Below, piece after piece: positions 1 through 12,500 of a stretch of DNA of 64,000 nt. This DNA is from Rhabditoides inermis (taxonomy: Eukaryota; Nematoda; Chromadorea; Rhabditida; Rhabditidae): positions 83,501 to 147,500 of the forward strand of contig CAWZYM010000440.1 in the NCBI GenBank assembly GCA_963966185.1. Reading direction: 5' to 3'. Below the pieces are notes generated by a model. That model made no database searches, was not told where the DNA came from, and saw nothing but the letters and a program-made list of their open reading frames with translations. Both the position numbers and the translations under genes were made by a program. Each line of letters starts with the position of its first letter. Position 1 is the first letter of the stretch.

Positions 1-95
1 AGAGAGAGAGAGACGAAAAAGAGAGAGAGAGAGACGAAAGAGAGAGAGAGAGAGAGAGAAGAAAGAGAGAGAGAGAGAGACGAAAAAAGAGGGAT
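1..95. repeat. (GA)n microsatellite preceding block copy 1
   Basis: Almost pure GA dinucleotides broken by GACGAAA interruptions. The same kind of tract precedes every ~1-kb block in the window, always purine-rich on the + strand, so it is a fixed part of the composite super-unit. Confidence 0.95.
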
Positions 96-1092
96 GAGAA
101 AGGAGGTTACATAGAACTTCGCCTCGCCTCACTTCCCTGATTGAATATAGATTGACGTGAGTGCATATAGTAATGTTTTATTGTATGTGGTCAGAAAACC
201 AAATTCGCACAGTTTGTTGGAGTGTGGTGAGTTGTTTCGTAGTGCGTGATGATGTTCTCGCTCATTTGCACAGTTTACTGTCTCTTTCTCTGGCATCAGA
301 CAGACTGGCAGCTGGCGCACTCTCACCTCGCCACACTCTCTCGTCGCGGGGCAATAAAACATCGTCGATTAGAGGAATTTAATTGATAGCGAGCGTCAGA
401 GGTCACAAAAAGATGCAAATTTTGGTAGAAGTGTAGTGGCCACCTATTTGCATGTTGTAGTAAAGGGAGACCTTACACGGTTGCCTAGTTTTCTTGAACA
501 GCCCGCGACAACTGTTTGGTGTCGCCTCGCCTCGACTAAATCACTTCGTGAAAGGAAACCAGGAGGAGTTATAAAAATATTACGGGCAGATTTGTAGGTG
601 AGGGAGTGTAGAGGAGTGACGTCGAAACCGTTTTTCGATAGCTGAAGTCTGCGATTCGCAGTACTCGTTCTTGTAAGGTCTACTCGCCGCACCCGATTTG
701 CCAGTGACCCGTCTCTTCATCTGACACACTGTTTCGCCGCTTTTGTGTCTGACTCTCTCTGATTACGCGCTATTTCGTCGGACTTTCTGGAGCTTATAGC
801 TCCGCGGATATGAGAGATAACGAGCTGAAAATTGGAATCCTGCATCTCGGGACCGAGACCATCGGATCGATGTCACGTTTGGCTAGATAGGAGTAGTGGG
901 TGGCGCGGTAGAGCGATGGACGTACAGACACCATAGGGCATTTTACACTTACACCCGACTAGCGCGCTTCGCGCGCTAGAAATATAGGTATAAAATAGAG
1001 GAGAAAATTATCTATCGATGGATATATAGATTGACTTGATATGTGCTCTGGAAGTGCTATTAGGAGCTGTGCTAGAAGTGCTGTTGTCAGAG
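96..1092 (+). repeat. ~1-kb conserved block, copy 1
   Basis: First copy of the block found about fifteen times. Landmarks in order: GGTTACATAG, TTCGCCTCGCCTCAC, the GGGGCAATAAA motif near 348, GTAGTGGCCACCTATTTGCAT near 435, CGCCTCGCCTCGACTAAATC, TCCGCGGATATGAGAGATAA near 802, GGGACCGAGACCATCGG near 850, and a perfect hairpin at 959-979 (arms CTAGCGCGC and GCGCGCTAG, loop TTC). It ends around GTGCTGTTGTCAG. An 82-codon open frame lies on the - strand (444-692) and recurs in other copies, but its differences change amino acids freely, so I do not call it a gene. Class is unresolved: a satellite component or a non-autonomous element amplified in tandem. Confidence 0.85.
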
Positions 1093-1311
1093 CCTTCCAA
1101 AAATGAATTATCTATTTCATTAATTTTGAATTACAGTATTAACAAATGTTTGAACATTGTCAATGTCTAACAGTAGCTGGTTGATAATTTTTGATTCTCG
1201 ACTGATATTATCTTACCTATGCTCATAGAAGGCGCTCCGAGATGCAGCCGAAGACTATCGGTATATGAGTGATAACTATGTCATAACTAAACTACACTTT
1301 CCGTTTCTCCG

Positions 1312-1364
<53 letters not shown>

Positions 1365-1365
1365 T
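1093..1365 (+). repeat. Linker with (CT)n tract
   Basis: AT-rich linker that follows the block, containing GTCAATGTCTAACAGTAGC and ending in a (CT)n run at about 1312-1361. The same linker version, CT tract included, follows block copies 3 and 6. No gene seen. Confidence 0.8.
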
Positions 1366-1745
1366 CTAGAAGGCGCTCCGGCACGCTACCACGTGCCTCC
1401 GCGGTCAAATTCTATCAGTAGCTGGTTGACAATGATTAGTTATCACGGATCTAAGATTATAAAATCTCTACTCTCGCCTTTCATCACAGACAGACGCTCC
1501 GCGCGCCTCAGCGGTCAAATTCTATCAGTAGCTGGTTGACAATGATTAGTTATCACGTATCAAATAATATAAAATCTCTACTCTCGCCTTTGATCACAGA
1601 CAGCCGCTCCGCGCGCCTCCGCGGTCAAATTCTATCAGTAGCTGGTTGACAATGATTAGTTATCACGGATCTAATATTATAAAATATCTACTCTCGCCTA
1701 CGATCATAGACAGCCGCTCCGCGCGCCTCCGCGGTCAAAGTATAT
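1366..1745 (+). repeat. Satellite A (110-bp monomers), short array
   Basis: About three monomers of the family AGCTGGTTGACAATGATTAG ... TATCACGGATCTAATATTAT ... CTCTACTCTCGCC ... CGCTCCGCGCGCCTCCGCGG. Spacing of AGCTGGTTGAC is 110 bp. It passes directly into satellite B at about 1745. Confidence 0.9.
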
Positions 1746-4700
1746 CAGTATATCAGTATTAATATGAATACATTGATCACTGCTACTGATATGAATTTTC
1801 TCCGACTCTCTGATCGTTCATTTTCTCGTATGCACATAGAAAGCGCTCCGGCACGCTCCGCGCGCCTCCGCGGTCAAAGTATATCAGTAGATCAGTAAAA
1901 ATAAGAATATATTGATCACTGATACTGATATGCATTTTCTCCGACTCTCTGATCTTTTAACCTTCCGTATGCATATACATAGAGGGCGCTCCGGCACGCT
2001 TCGCGTGCCTCCGCGGTCAAAGTATATCAGTAGATCAGTAATTATAATAATACATTGATCACTGCTACTGATATGCATTTTCTCCGACTCTGATCGTTCA
2101 CTTTCTCGTATGCACATAGAAAGCGCTCCGGGCACGCTCCGCGCGCCTCCGCTGTCAAAGTCTATCAGTAGATCAGTAATTATAATAATATATTGATCAC
2201 TGCTACTGATATGCATTTTCTCCGACTCTCTGATCTTTTAACCTTCCGTATGCATATACATAGAGGGCGCTCCGGCACGCTTCGCGTGCCTCCGCGGTCA
2301 AAGTATATCAGTAGATCAGTAATTATAATAATACATTGATCACTGCTACTGATATGCATTTTCTCCGACTCTGATCGTTCACTTTCTCGTATGCACATAG
2401 AAAGCGCTCCGGCACGCTCCGCGCGCCTCCGCGGTCAAAGTATATCAGTAGATCAGTAATAAAAAGATTATATTGATCACTGCTACTGATATGCATTTTC
2501 TCCGACTCTCTGATCGTTCACTTTCTCGTATCCACATAGAAAGCGCTCCGGCACGCTTCGCACGCCTCCGCGGTCAAAGTATATCAGTAGATCAGTAAAA
2601 ATAAGAATATATTGATCACTGCTACTGATATGCATTTTCTCCGACTCTCTGATAGTTCACTTTCTCGTATGCACATAGAAAGCGATCCGGCACGCTTCGC
2701 GCGCCTCCGCGGTCAAATCCTATCAGTAGATCAATAATTAAAATAATATAATTTCACTGCTACTGATATGCAATCTCTCCTACTCTCTGATCTTTTACTC
2801 TCTCGTATGCACATAGAAAGCGCTCCGGCACGCTTCGCGCGCCTCCGCGGTCAACGTATATCAGTAGATCAGTAATTATAAAAAATATAATGTCACTGCT
2901 ACTGATATGCATTCTCTCCTACTCTCTGATCTTTCACTCTCTCGTATGCACATAGAGGGCGCTCCGGCACGCTTCGCGCGCCTCCGCGGTCAAAGCCTAT
3001 CAGTAGATCAGTAATTATAAAAAATATAATGTCACTGCTACTGATATGCATTCTCTCCTACTCTCTGATCTTTCACTCTCTCGTAAGCACATAGAGGGCG
3101 CTCCGGCACGCTTCGCGCGCCTCCGCGGTCAAAGCCGATCAGTATATCAGTAATTATAATAAAACATTGATCACTGATACTGATATGCATTTTCTCCGAC
3201 TCTCTGATCGTTCACTCTCTCGTATGCACATAGAGGGCGGTCCGGCACGCTTCGCGCGCCTCCGCGGTCAAATCCTATCAGTAGATCATTAAAAATAAGA
3301 ATATACTGATCACTGCTACTGATATGCATTTTCTCCGACTCTCTGATCGTTCACTTTCTCGTATGCACATAGAAAGCGCTCCGGCACGCTCCGCGCGCCT
3401 CCGCGGTCAAAGCCGATCAGTAGATCAGTAATTATAATAATATATTGATCACTGTTACTGATATGAATTTTTTCGTACTCTCTGATAATTTACTCTCTCG
3501 TAAGCACATAGAGGGCGCTCCGGCACGCTTCGCGCGCCTCCGCGGTCAAAGCCGATCAGTATATCAGTAATTATAATAAGATATTTATCACTAATACTAA
3601 TATGCATTTTCTCCTACTATCTGATATTTTTTCTCTCGTATGCACATAGAGGGCGCTCCGGCACGCTTCGCGCGCCTCCGCGGTCAAAGCCGATCAGTAG
3701 ATCAGTTATTATAATAATAATAAGATCACTGCTACTGAATGCATTTTCTCCGACTCTCTTATCTTTCACTTTCTCGTATGCACATAGAGGGCGCTCCGGC
3801 ACGCTTCGCGCGCCTTCGCGGTCAAAGCCGATCAGTAGATCAGTAATTATAATAATATATTGATCACTGATACTGATATGAATTTTCTCCGACTCTTTGA
3901 TCTTTCACTTTCTCGTAAGCACATAGAAAGCGCTCCGGCACGCTTCGCGCGCCTCCGCGCGCCTCCGCGGTCAAAGCCGATCAGTAGATCAGTAAATATA
4001 ATAATAATAAGATCACTGCTACTGAATGCATTTTCTCCGACTCTCTTATCTTTCACTTTCTCGTATGCACATAGAGGGCGCTCCGGCACGCTTCGCGCGC
4101 CTTCGCGGTCAAAGCCGATCAGTAGATCAGTAATTATAATAATATATTGATCACTGATACTGATATGAATTTTCTCCGACTCTTTGATCTTTCACTTTCT
4201 CGTAAGCACATAGAAAGCGCTCCGGCACGCTTCGCGCGCCTCCGCGCGCCTCCGCGGTCAAAGCCGATCAGTAGATCAGTAAATATAATAATAATAAGAT
4301 CACTGCTACTGAATGCATTTTCTCCGACTCTCTTATCTTTCACTTTCTCGTATGCACATAGAGGGCGCTCCGGCACGCTTCGCGCGCCTTCGCGGTCAAA
4401 GCCGATCAGTAGATCAGTAATTATAATAATATATTGATCACTGATACTGATATGAATTTTCTCCGACTCTTTGATCTTTCACTTTCTCGTAAGCACATAG
4501 AAAGCGCTCCGGCACGCTTCGCGCGCCTCCGCGCGCCTCCGCGGTCAAAGCCGATCAGTAGATCAGTAAATATAATAATAATAAGATCACTGCTACTGAA
4601 TGCATTTTCTCCGACTCTCTTATCTTTCACTTTCTCGTATGCACATAGAAAGCGTTCCGGCACGCTCCGCGAGCCTCCGCGGTCAATGCCGATCAGTAGG

Positions 4701-4800
4701 TCAGTAATTATAATAATACATTGATCACTGCTACTGATATGCATTTTCTCCTACTTTCTGATCTTTCACTCTCTCGTACGCACGAAAGCGCTCCGGCACA
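1746..4800 (+). repeat. Satellite B array (~139-147 bp monomers) with a 287-bp higher-order repeat
   Basis: About 21 monomers. Each has TATCAGTAGATCAGTAA, an AT-rich middle, TTGATCACTGATACTGATATGC, CTCCGACTCTCTGATC, TCGTATGCACATAGA and the GC-rich core CGCTCCGGCACGCTTCGC. Monomer spacing was measured as 139 bp at 2405-2544. From about 3850 to 4710 a two-monomer unit of 287 bp occurs three times almost without change. Short ORFs here repeat with the same 287-bp spacing and are not genes. Confidence 0.93.
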
Positions 4801-4893
4801 CTCCGCGGTAAAAGCCTATCAGTAGCTGGTTGACAATAACTATTTATTATAGAAGTATAATTTATAGTTATCACTGGTCTAATATTATAAAAT

Positions 4894-4935
<42 letters not shown>

Positions 4936-4995
4936 TCAAGAGAGGAAGAGAGGAAGAGAGTGAGAGAGGGAGAGAAAGAGAGGGAGAGAGATGAA

Positions 4996-5044
<49 letters not shown>

Positions 5045-5055
5045 TGAGAAAAGGA
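4801..5055 (+). repeat. Pre-block leader plus (GA)n tract
   Basis: A diverged satellite A-like monomer (AGCTGGTTGACAATAACTAT ... TATTATAGA ... ATAGTTATCACTGGTCTAA) leads into a long interrupted GA tract (about 4887-5040). The same leader precedes almost every later block. Confidence 0.85.
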
Positions 5056-6060
5056 GAGAGATGAGAAAAAGAGTTTACATATTATTTCGCCTCGCCTCAC
5101 TTCCCTGATTGAATATAGATGGACGTGAGTGCATATAGTAATGTTTTATTGTATTTACTCAGAATATGGTAATCGCGCAGTTTGTTGGAGTGTGGTGAGC
5201 TGTTTCGTAGTGCATGGTGCTGTTCTGGCTCATTTGCACAATTTACTGTTTCTTTCTCTAACAGCAGACAGACTGGCAGCTGGCGCACTCTCACCTCGCC
5301 ACACTCTCTCGTCGCGGGGCAATAAAACGACGTCGATTAGAAGAATTTAATTGATAGCGAGCGTCAGAGGTCACAAAAAGATGCAAATTTTGGTAGAAGT
5401 GTAGTGGCCACCTATTTGCATGTTGTAGTAAAGGGAAACCTTACACGATTGCCTAGTTTTCTTGAACAGCCCGCGACAATTGTTTGGCGTCGCCTCGCCT
5501 CGATTAAATCACTTCGTGAAAGAAAACCAGGAGGAGTTATAAAAAGATTACGGGCAGATTTGTAGGTGAGGGAGTGTAGAGGAGTGACGTAAAAACCGTT
5601 TTTCGATAGCTGAAGTCTGCGATCCGCAGTGCTCGTTCTTGTAAGGCCTACTCGATGCAACCGTTCAACCACCTACCCGTCTCCTCGCCTCACACACTAT
5701 TTCGCCGCTTTTGTGTCTGACTCTCTCTGATTACGCGCTATTTCGTCGGACTTTCTGGAGCTTATAGCTCCGCGGATATGAGAGATAACGAGCTGAAAAT
5801 TGGAATCCTGCATCTCGGGACCGAGACCAACGGATCGATGTCACGTTTGGCTAGATAGGAGTAGTGGCTGGCGCGGTAGAGCGATGTATGGACAGACACC
5901 ATAGGGCATTTTACACTTACACCAGACTAGCGCGCTTCGCGCGCTAGAAATATAGGTACAAAATAGAGGAGAAAATTATCTATCGATTGATATATAGATT
6001 GACTTGATATGTGCTCTGGAAGTGCTATTAGGAGCTGTGCTAGAAGTGCTGTTGTCAGTC
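5056..6060 (+). repeat. ~1-kb conserved block, copy 2
   Basis: Full block with hairpin at 5927-5947. Compared with copy 1 it carries GATGCAACCGTTCAACCACC in place of GCCGCACCCGATTTGCCAG near 5653, a variant shared with the copies at 22.1 and 62.4 kb. That suggests subfamilies exchanging segments. Confidence 0.85.
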
Positions 6061-7450
6061 TTTCAATAGATGACTGATCTTTATTTATTTCCTTATTTTT
6101 TATTTTTCAGTAGTTTCAAATATTTAGAAAGTGTCACAGTCTATCAGTATCTGGTTGCACATAGAAAGCGCTCCGGCACGCTTCGCGCGCCTCCGCGGTC
6201 AAAATATATCAGTAAATCAGTAATTATAATAATATACTGATCACTGATACTGATATGCATTCTCTTCTACTCTCTGATCTTTTACTCTTTCGTTTGCACA
6301 TAGAGGGCACTCCGGCACGCTTCGCGCGCCTCCGCGGTCAATCCGATCAGTAGATTAGTAATTATAATAATATACTGATCACTGATACTGATATGCAATC
6401 TCTTCCACTCTCTGATATTTTACTCTTTCGTATGCACATAGAAGGCGCTCCGGCACGGTTCGCGCGCCTCCGCTGTCAAAGCCGATCAGTAGAACAGTAA
6501 TTATAATAATAATACATTGATCACTGATACTGATATGCATTTTCTCCGACTCTCTGATCTTCTACTCTTTCGTATGCACATAGAAGGCGCTCCGGCACGC
6601 TTCGCGCGCCTCCGCGGTCAAAGCCGATCAGTAAATCAGTAATTATAATAATATACTGATCACTGATACTGATATGCATTCTCTTCTACTCTCTGATCTT
6701 TTACTCTTTCGTTTGCACATGGAGGGCACTCCGGCACGCTTCGCGCGCCTCCGCGGTCAAAGCCGATCAGTAGATTAGTAATTATAATATAATAAAACAT
6801 TGATCACTGATATTGATTTGCATTTTTCCGACTCTCTGATTTTTTTTACTCTTTCGTATGCACATAGAAGGCGCTCCGGCACGCTTCGCGCGCCTCCGCG
6901 GTCAAAGCCGATCAGTGGATCAGTAATTATAATAATACATTGATCACTGATACTGATATGCATTTTCTCCGACTCTCTGATCTTCTACTCTTTCGTATGC
7001 ACATAGAAGGCGCTCCGGCACGCTTCGCGCGCCTCCGCGGTCAAAGCCGATCAGTAAATCAGTAATTATAATAATATACTGATCACTGATACTGATATGC
7101 ATTCTCTTCTACTCTCTGATCTTTTTCTCTTTCGTTTGCACATGGAGGGCACTCCGGCACGCTTCGCGCGCCTTCGCGGTCAAAGCCGATCAGTAGATTA
7201 GTAATTATAATAAAACATTGATCACTGATATTGATTTGCATTTTTCCGACTCTCTGATTTTTTTTTACTCTTTCGTATGCACATAGAAGGCGCTCCGGCA
7301 CGCTTCGCGCGCCTCCGCGGTCAAAGCCGATCAGTGGATCAGTAATTATAATAATATATTGATCACTGATACTGATATGCATTCTCTTCTACTCTCTGAT
7401 CTTTTACTCTCTCGTATGCCCTTAGAGGGCGCTCCGGCACACTCCCTATC
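6061..7450 (+). repeat. Linker and satellite B array with ~423-bp higher-order repeat
   Basis: A short AT-rich linker (6061-6160) without a CT tract passes to about nine satellite B monomers. A three-monomer unit recurs: the segment with TCTGATCTTCTACTCTTTCG appears at about 6540 and again 423 bp later. Core motifs are as in the array at 1.7-4.8 kb. No gene. Confidence 0.88.
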
Positions 7451-7520
7451 AGTAGCTGGTTGACAAATATTATTTATTATAGATCCAAGTTTAATTTATA
7501 GTTGTCACTGGTCTAATATT

Positions 7521-7562
<42 letters not shown>

Positions 7563-7607
7563 GAGAGGAAGAGAGTGAGAGAGGGAGAGAAAGAGAGGGA
7601 GAGAGAC

Positions 7608-7664
<57 letters not shown>

Positions 7665-7690
7665 GGATGAGAAAAGGAGAGAGATGAGAA
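7451..7690 (+). repeat. Leader plus (GA)n tract
   Basis: Satellite A-like leader (AGCTGGTTGACAAATATTAT) and a GA tract at about 7525-7690. Arginine/glutamate- or serine/leucine-rich ORFs across it are artefacts of the dinucleotide. Confidence 0.88.
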
Positions 7691-8680
7691 AAAGAGGTTA
7701 CATATTATTTCGCCTCGCCTCACTTCCCTGATTGAATATAGAAGGACGTGAGCATATAGTAATGTTTTATTGTATTAACTCAGAACATAGTAATCGCGCA
7801 GTTTGTTGGAGTGTGGTGAGCTGTTTCGTAGTGCGTGGTGATGTTCTCGCTCATTTGCACATTTGAGTGTCTCTTTCTCTAACAGCAGACAGACTGGCAG
7901 CTGGCGCACTCTCACCTCGCCACACTCTCTCGTCGCGGGGCAATAAAACAACGTCGATTAGAGGAATTTAATTGATAGCGGGCGTCAGAGGTCACAAAAA
8001 GATGCAAATTTCGGTAGAAGTGTAGTGGCCACCTATTTGCATGTTGTAGTAAAGGGAGACCTTACACGGTTGCCTAGTTTTCTTGAACAGCCCGCGACAA
8101 CTGTTTGGTGTCGCCTCGCCTCGACTAAATCACTTTGTGAAAGGAAACCAGGAGGAGTTATAAAAAGATTACGGGCAGATTTGTAGGTGAGGAAGTGTAG
8201 AGAAGTGACGTCGAAACCGTTTTTCGATAGCTGAAGTCTGCGATCCGCAGTGCTCGTTCTTGTAAGGTCTACTCGCCGCAGCCGATTCGTCAGTGACCCG
8301 TCTCCTCGCCTCACACACTATTTCGCCTGTTTTCTGTCTGACTCTCTCGGATTACGCGCTATTTCGTCGGACTTTCTGGAGCTTATAGCTCCGCGGATAT
8401 GAGAGAGAACGAGCTGAAAATTGGAATCCTGCATCTCGGGACCGAGACCATCGGATCGATGTCACGTTTGGCTAGATAGGAGTAGTGGCTGGCGCGGTAG
8501 AGCGATGTATGGACAGACACCATAGGGCATTTTGCACATACACCAGACTAGCGCGCTTCGCGCGCTAGAAATATAAGTATAAAATAGAGGAGAAAATTAT
8601 CTATCGATTGATATATAGATTGACTTGATATGTGCTCTGGAAGTGCTATTAGGAGCTGTGCTAGAAGTGCTGTTGTCAGA
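7691..8680 (+). repeat. ~1-kb conserved block, copy 3
   Basis: Full block with hairpin at 8548-8568. The - strand frame of 93 codons (8033-8314) is the longer version of the frame in copy 1. Text between block landmarks is otherwise closely similar to copies 1, 4 and 9. Confidence 0.85.
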
Positions 8681-8909
8681 GTCTTCCAAAAACGAGGGAT
8701 CTTTATTGTATTTCCTTAATTTTGATTTACAGTATTAACAAATGTTTGAACAGTGTCAATGTCTAACAGTAGCTGGTTGATAATTTTTGATTCTCGACTG
8801 ATATTATCTTACCTATGCTCATAGAAGGCGCTCCGAGATGCAGCCGAAGACTATCGGTATATGAGTGATAAATATGTTATAACTAAACTACACTCTCCGT
8901 TTCTCCGCT

Positions 8910-8959
<50 letters not shown>

Positions 8960-9050
8960 CCTCTCTCTCCCTCTCTCTTTCTCTTTCTCTCTTTCTCTTT
9001 CTCTCTCTCTCTCTCTTTCTCTTTCTCTCTCTCTTTTTCTCTCTCCTTCA
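8681..9050 (+). repeat. Linker with long (CT)n tract
   Basis: Same linker type as at 1.1-1.36 kb, with GATGCAGCCGAAGACTATCG near 8840 and a CT/TTTCTC tract at about 8908-9049. The tract encodes only low-complexity frames. Confidence 0.85.
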
Positions 9051-9598
9051 TAAAAGGCGCTCCGGCACGCTTCGCGCGCCTCCGCGGTCAAAGCCGATCA
9101 GTATATCAGTAATTATAATAAAACATTGATCACTGATACTGATATGCAATCTCTTCTACTCTCTGATCTTTTACTCTTTCGTATGCACATAAAAGGCGCT
9201 CCGGCACGCTTCGCGCGCCTCCGCGGTCAAAGCCGATCAGTAGATCAGTAATTATAATAAAACATTGATCACTGATACTGATATGCATTTTCTCCGACTC
9301 TCTGATCTTTTACTTTCTCGTATGCACATAGAGGGCGCTCCGGCACGCTTCGCGCGCCTCCGCGGTCAAAGTCTATCAGTAGATCAGTAATACTAAGAAT
9401 ATATTGATCACTGTTACTGATATGCATTTTTTCCGACTCTCTGATATTTACTCTCTCGTATGCACATAGAGGGCGCTCCGGCACGCTTCGCGCGCCTCCG
9501 CGGTCAAAGTCGATCAGTAGATCAGTAATTATAATAATACATTGATCACTGATACTGATATGCATTTTCTTATACTCTCTGATCTTTCACTTTCTCGT
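9051..9598 (+). repeat. Satellite B, short array
   Basis: About four monomers with the standard core and the ATTATAATAAAACATTGATC variant of the AT-rich middle. The last monomer breaks off at TCACTTTCTCGTC and jumps into satellite A at ATAAAGTATCTACTC. A very similar B-to-A junction recurs at 23.15 kb. Confidence 0.9.
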
Positions 9599-12500
9599 CA
9601 TAAAGTATCTACTCTCGCCTATGAGCATAGACAGCAGCTCCGCGCGCCTCCGCGGTCAAATTCTATCAGTAGCTGGTTGACAATGATTAGTGATCACGGA
9701 TCTAATATTATAAAATATCTACTCTCGCCTATGATCATAGACAGCAGCTCCGCGCGCCTCCGCGGTCAAATTCTATCAGTAGCTGGTTGACAATGATTAG
9801 TTATCACGGATCTAATATTATAAAATATCTACTCTCGCCTATGATCATAGACAGCCGCTCCGCGCGCCTCCGCGGTCAAATTCTGTCAGTAGCTGGTTGA
9901 CAATGATTAGTTATCACGGATCTAATATTATAAAATATATACTCTCGCCTATGATCATAGACAGCAGCTCCGCGCGCCTCCGCGGTCAAATTCTATCAGT
10001 AGCTGGTTGACAATGATTAGTGATCACGGATCTAATATTATAAAATATCTACTCTCGCCTATGATCATAGACAGCTGCTCCGCGCGCCTCAGCGGTCAAA
10101 TTCTATCAGTAGCTGGTTGACAATGATAAGTTATCACGGATGTGATGTTATAAATCCTTTACTCTCGCCTATGTTCATAGACAGCCGCTCCGCGCGTCTC
10201 TGCGGTCTAATTCTATCAGTAGCTGGTTGACAAGGATTAGTTATCACGGATCTAATATTATAAAATCTCTACTCTCGCCTATGATCATAGACAGCCGCTC
10301 CGCGCGTCTCTGCGGTCAAATTCTATCAGTAGCTGGTTGACAATGATTAGTTATCACGGATCTATTATTAAAAAATATCTACTCTCGCCTATGATCATAG
10401 ACAGCCGCTCCGCGCGCCTCTGCGGTCAAATTCAATCAGTAGCTGGTTGACAATGATTAGTTATCACGGATCTAATATTATAAAATCTCTACTCTCGCCT
10501 ATGATCATAGACAGCCGGTCCGCGCGCCTCCGCGGTCAAATTCTATCAGTAGCTGGTTGACAATGATTAGTTATCACGGATCTAATATTATAAAATCTCT
10601 ACTCTCGCCTATGATCATAGACAGCTGCTCCGAGCGCCTACGCGGTCAAATTCTATCAGTAGCTGGTTGACAATGATTAGTTATCACGGATCTAATATTA
10701 TAAAATCTTTACTCTCGCCTATGATCATAGACAGCCGCTCCGCGCGTGTCTGCGGTCTAATTCTATCAGTAGCTGGTTGACAATGATTAGTTATCACGGA
10801 TCTAATATTATAAAATCTCTACTCTCGCCTATGATCATAGACAGCTGCTCCGCGCGCCTCAGCGGTCAAATTCTATCAGTAGCTGGTTGACAATGATTAG
10901 TTATCACGGATCTAATATTATAAAATCTCTACTCTCGCCTATGATCATAGACAGCTGCTCCGAGCGCCTACGCGGTCAAATTCTATCAGTAGCTGGTTGA
11001 CAATGATTAGTTATCACGGATCTAATATTATAAAATATTTACTCTCGCCTATAATCATGGATAGCTGCTCCGCGCGTCTCTGCGGTCAAATTCTATCAGT
11101 AGCTGGTTGACAATGATTAGTTATCACGGATCTAATATTATAAAATCTCTACTCTCGCCTATGATCATAGACAGCCGGTCCGCGCGCCTCCGCGGTCAAA
11201 TTCTATCAGTAGCTGGTTGACAATGATTAGTTATCACGGATCTAATATTATAAAATCTCTACTCTCGCCTATGATCATAGACAGCTGCTCCGAGCGCCTA
11301 CGCGGTCAAATTCTATCAGTAGCTGGTTGACAATGATTAGTTATCACGGATCTAATATTATAAAATCTTTACTCTCGCCTATGATCATAGACAGCCGCTC
11401 CGCGCGTCTCTGCGGTCTAATTCTATCAGTAGCTGGTTGACAATGATTAGTTATCACGGATCTAATATTATAAAATCTCTACTCTCGCCTATGATCATAG
11501 ACAGCCGCTCCGCGCGTCTCTGCGGTCAAGTTCTATCAGTAGCTGGTTGACAATGATTAGTTATCACGGATCTATTATTATAAAATATCTACTCTCGCCT
11601 ATGATCATAGACAGCCGCTCCGCGCGCCTCAGCGGTCAAATTCTATCAGTAGCTGGTTGACAATGATTAGTTATCACGGATCTAATATTATAAAATCTCT
11701 ACTCTCGCCTATGATCATAGACAGCTGCTCCGAGCGCCTACGCGGTCAAATTCTATCAGTAGCTGGTTGACAATGATTAGTTATCACGGATCTAATATTA
11801 TAAAATCTCTACTCTCGCCTATGATCATAGACAGCTGCTCCGAGCGCCTACGCGGTCAAATTCTATCAGTAGCTGGTTGACAATGATTAGTTATCACGGA
11901 TCTAATATTATAAAATATTTACTCTCGCCTATAATCATGGATAGCTGCTCCGCGCGTCTCTGCGGTCAAATTCTATCAGTAGCTGGTTGACAATGATTAG
12001 TTATCACGGATCTAATATTATAAAATCTCTACTCTTGCCTATGATCATAGACAGCTGCTCCGAGCGCCTACGCGGTCAAATTCTATCAGTAGCTGGTTGA
12101 CAATGATTAGTTATCACGGATCTAATATTATAAAATATTTACTCTCGCCTATAATCATGGATAGCTGCTCCGCGCGTCTCTGCGGTCAAATTCTATCAGT
12201 AGCTGGTTGACAATGATTAGTTATCACGGATCTAATATTATAAAATCTCTACTCTCGCCTATGATCATAGACAGCTGCTCCGAGCGCCTACGCGGTCAAA
12301 TTCTATCAGTAGCTGGTTGACAATGATTAGTTATCACGGATCTAATATTATAAAATCTCTACTCTCGCCTATAATCATGGATAGCTGCTCCGCGCGTCTC
12401 TGCGGTCAAATTCTATCAGTAGCTGGTTGACAATGATTAGTTATCACGGATCTAATATTATAAAATATCTACTCTCGCCTATGATCATAGACAGCCGCTC

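Noticed and set aside
430..450. Octamer ATTTGCAT as a POU-factor site in the blocks
   Set aside because: Several copies have ATATGCAT or ATATACAT, so the motif is not maintained.
895..925. tRNA-like A box (TGGCGCGGTAGAGCG) in each block
   Set aside because: No B box at the right distance downstream and no cloverleaf; the B-box-like GGGACCGAGACC lies upstream, in the wrong order.
950..985. Helitron 3' end at the block hairpin
   Set aside because: A hairpin ending in CTAG is suggestive, but the CTRR is within the stem and not ~10 bp after it, and no 5' TC end, insertion-site AT or empty site could be shown. Kept only as a hypothesis.
2530..2580. CENP-B box in the satellite core (TTCGCGCGCCTCCGCGG)
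   Set aside because: Shares TTCG and CG-richness but not the required A and CGGG positions; not a match to the known consensus.
3860..4724. Repeated 96-aa + strand ORFs and 80-107-aa - strand ORFs in satellite B
   Set aside because: They recur with the 287-bp repeat period, have no family resemblance and are fully explained by tandem monomers.
7505..9112. Serine/leucine-rich and Arg/Glu-rich ORFs over GA and CT tracts (also at 21.4, 28.7, 31.6, 38.1 and 45.4 kb)
   Set aside because: Dinucleotide repeats read in frame; no other evidence of coding.
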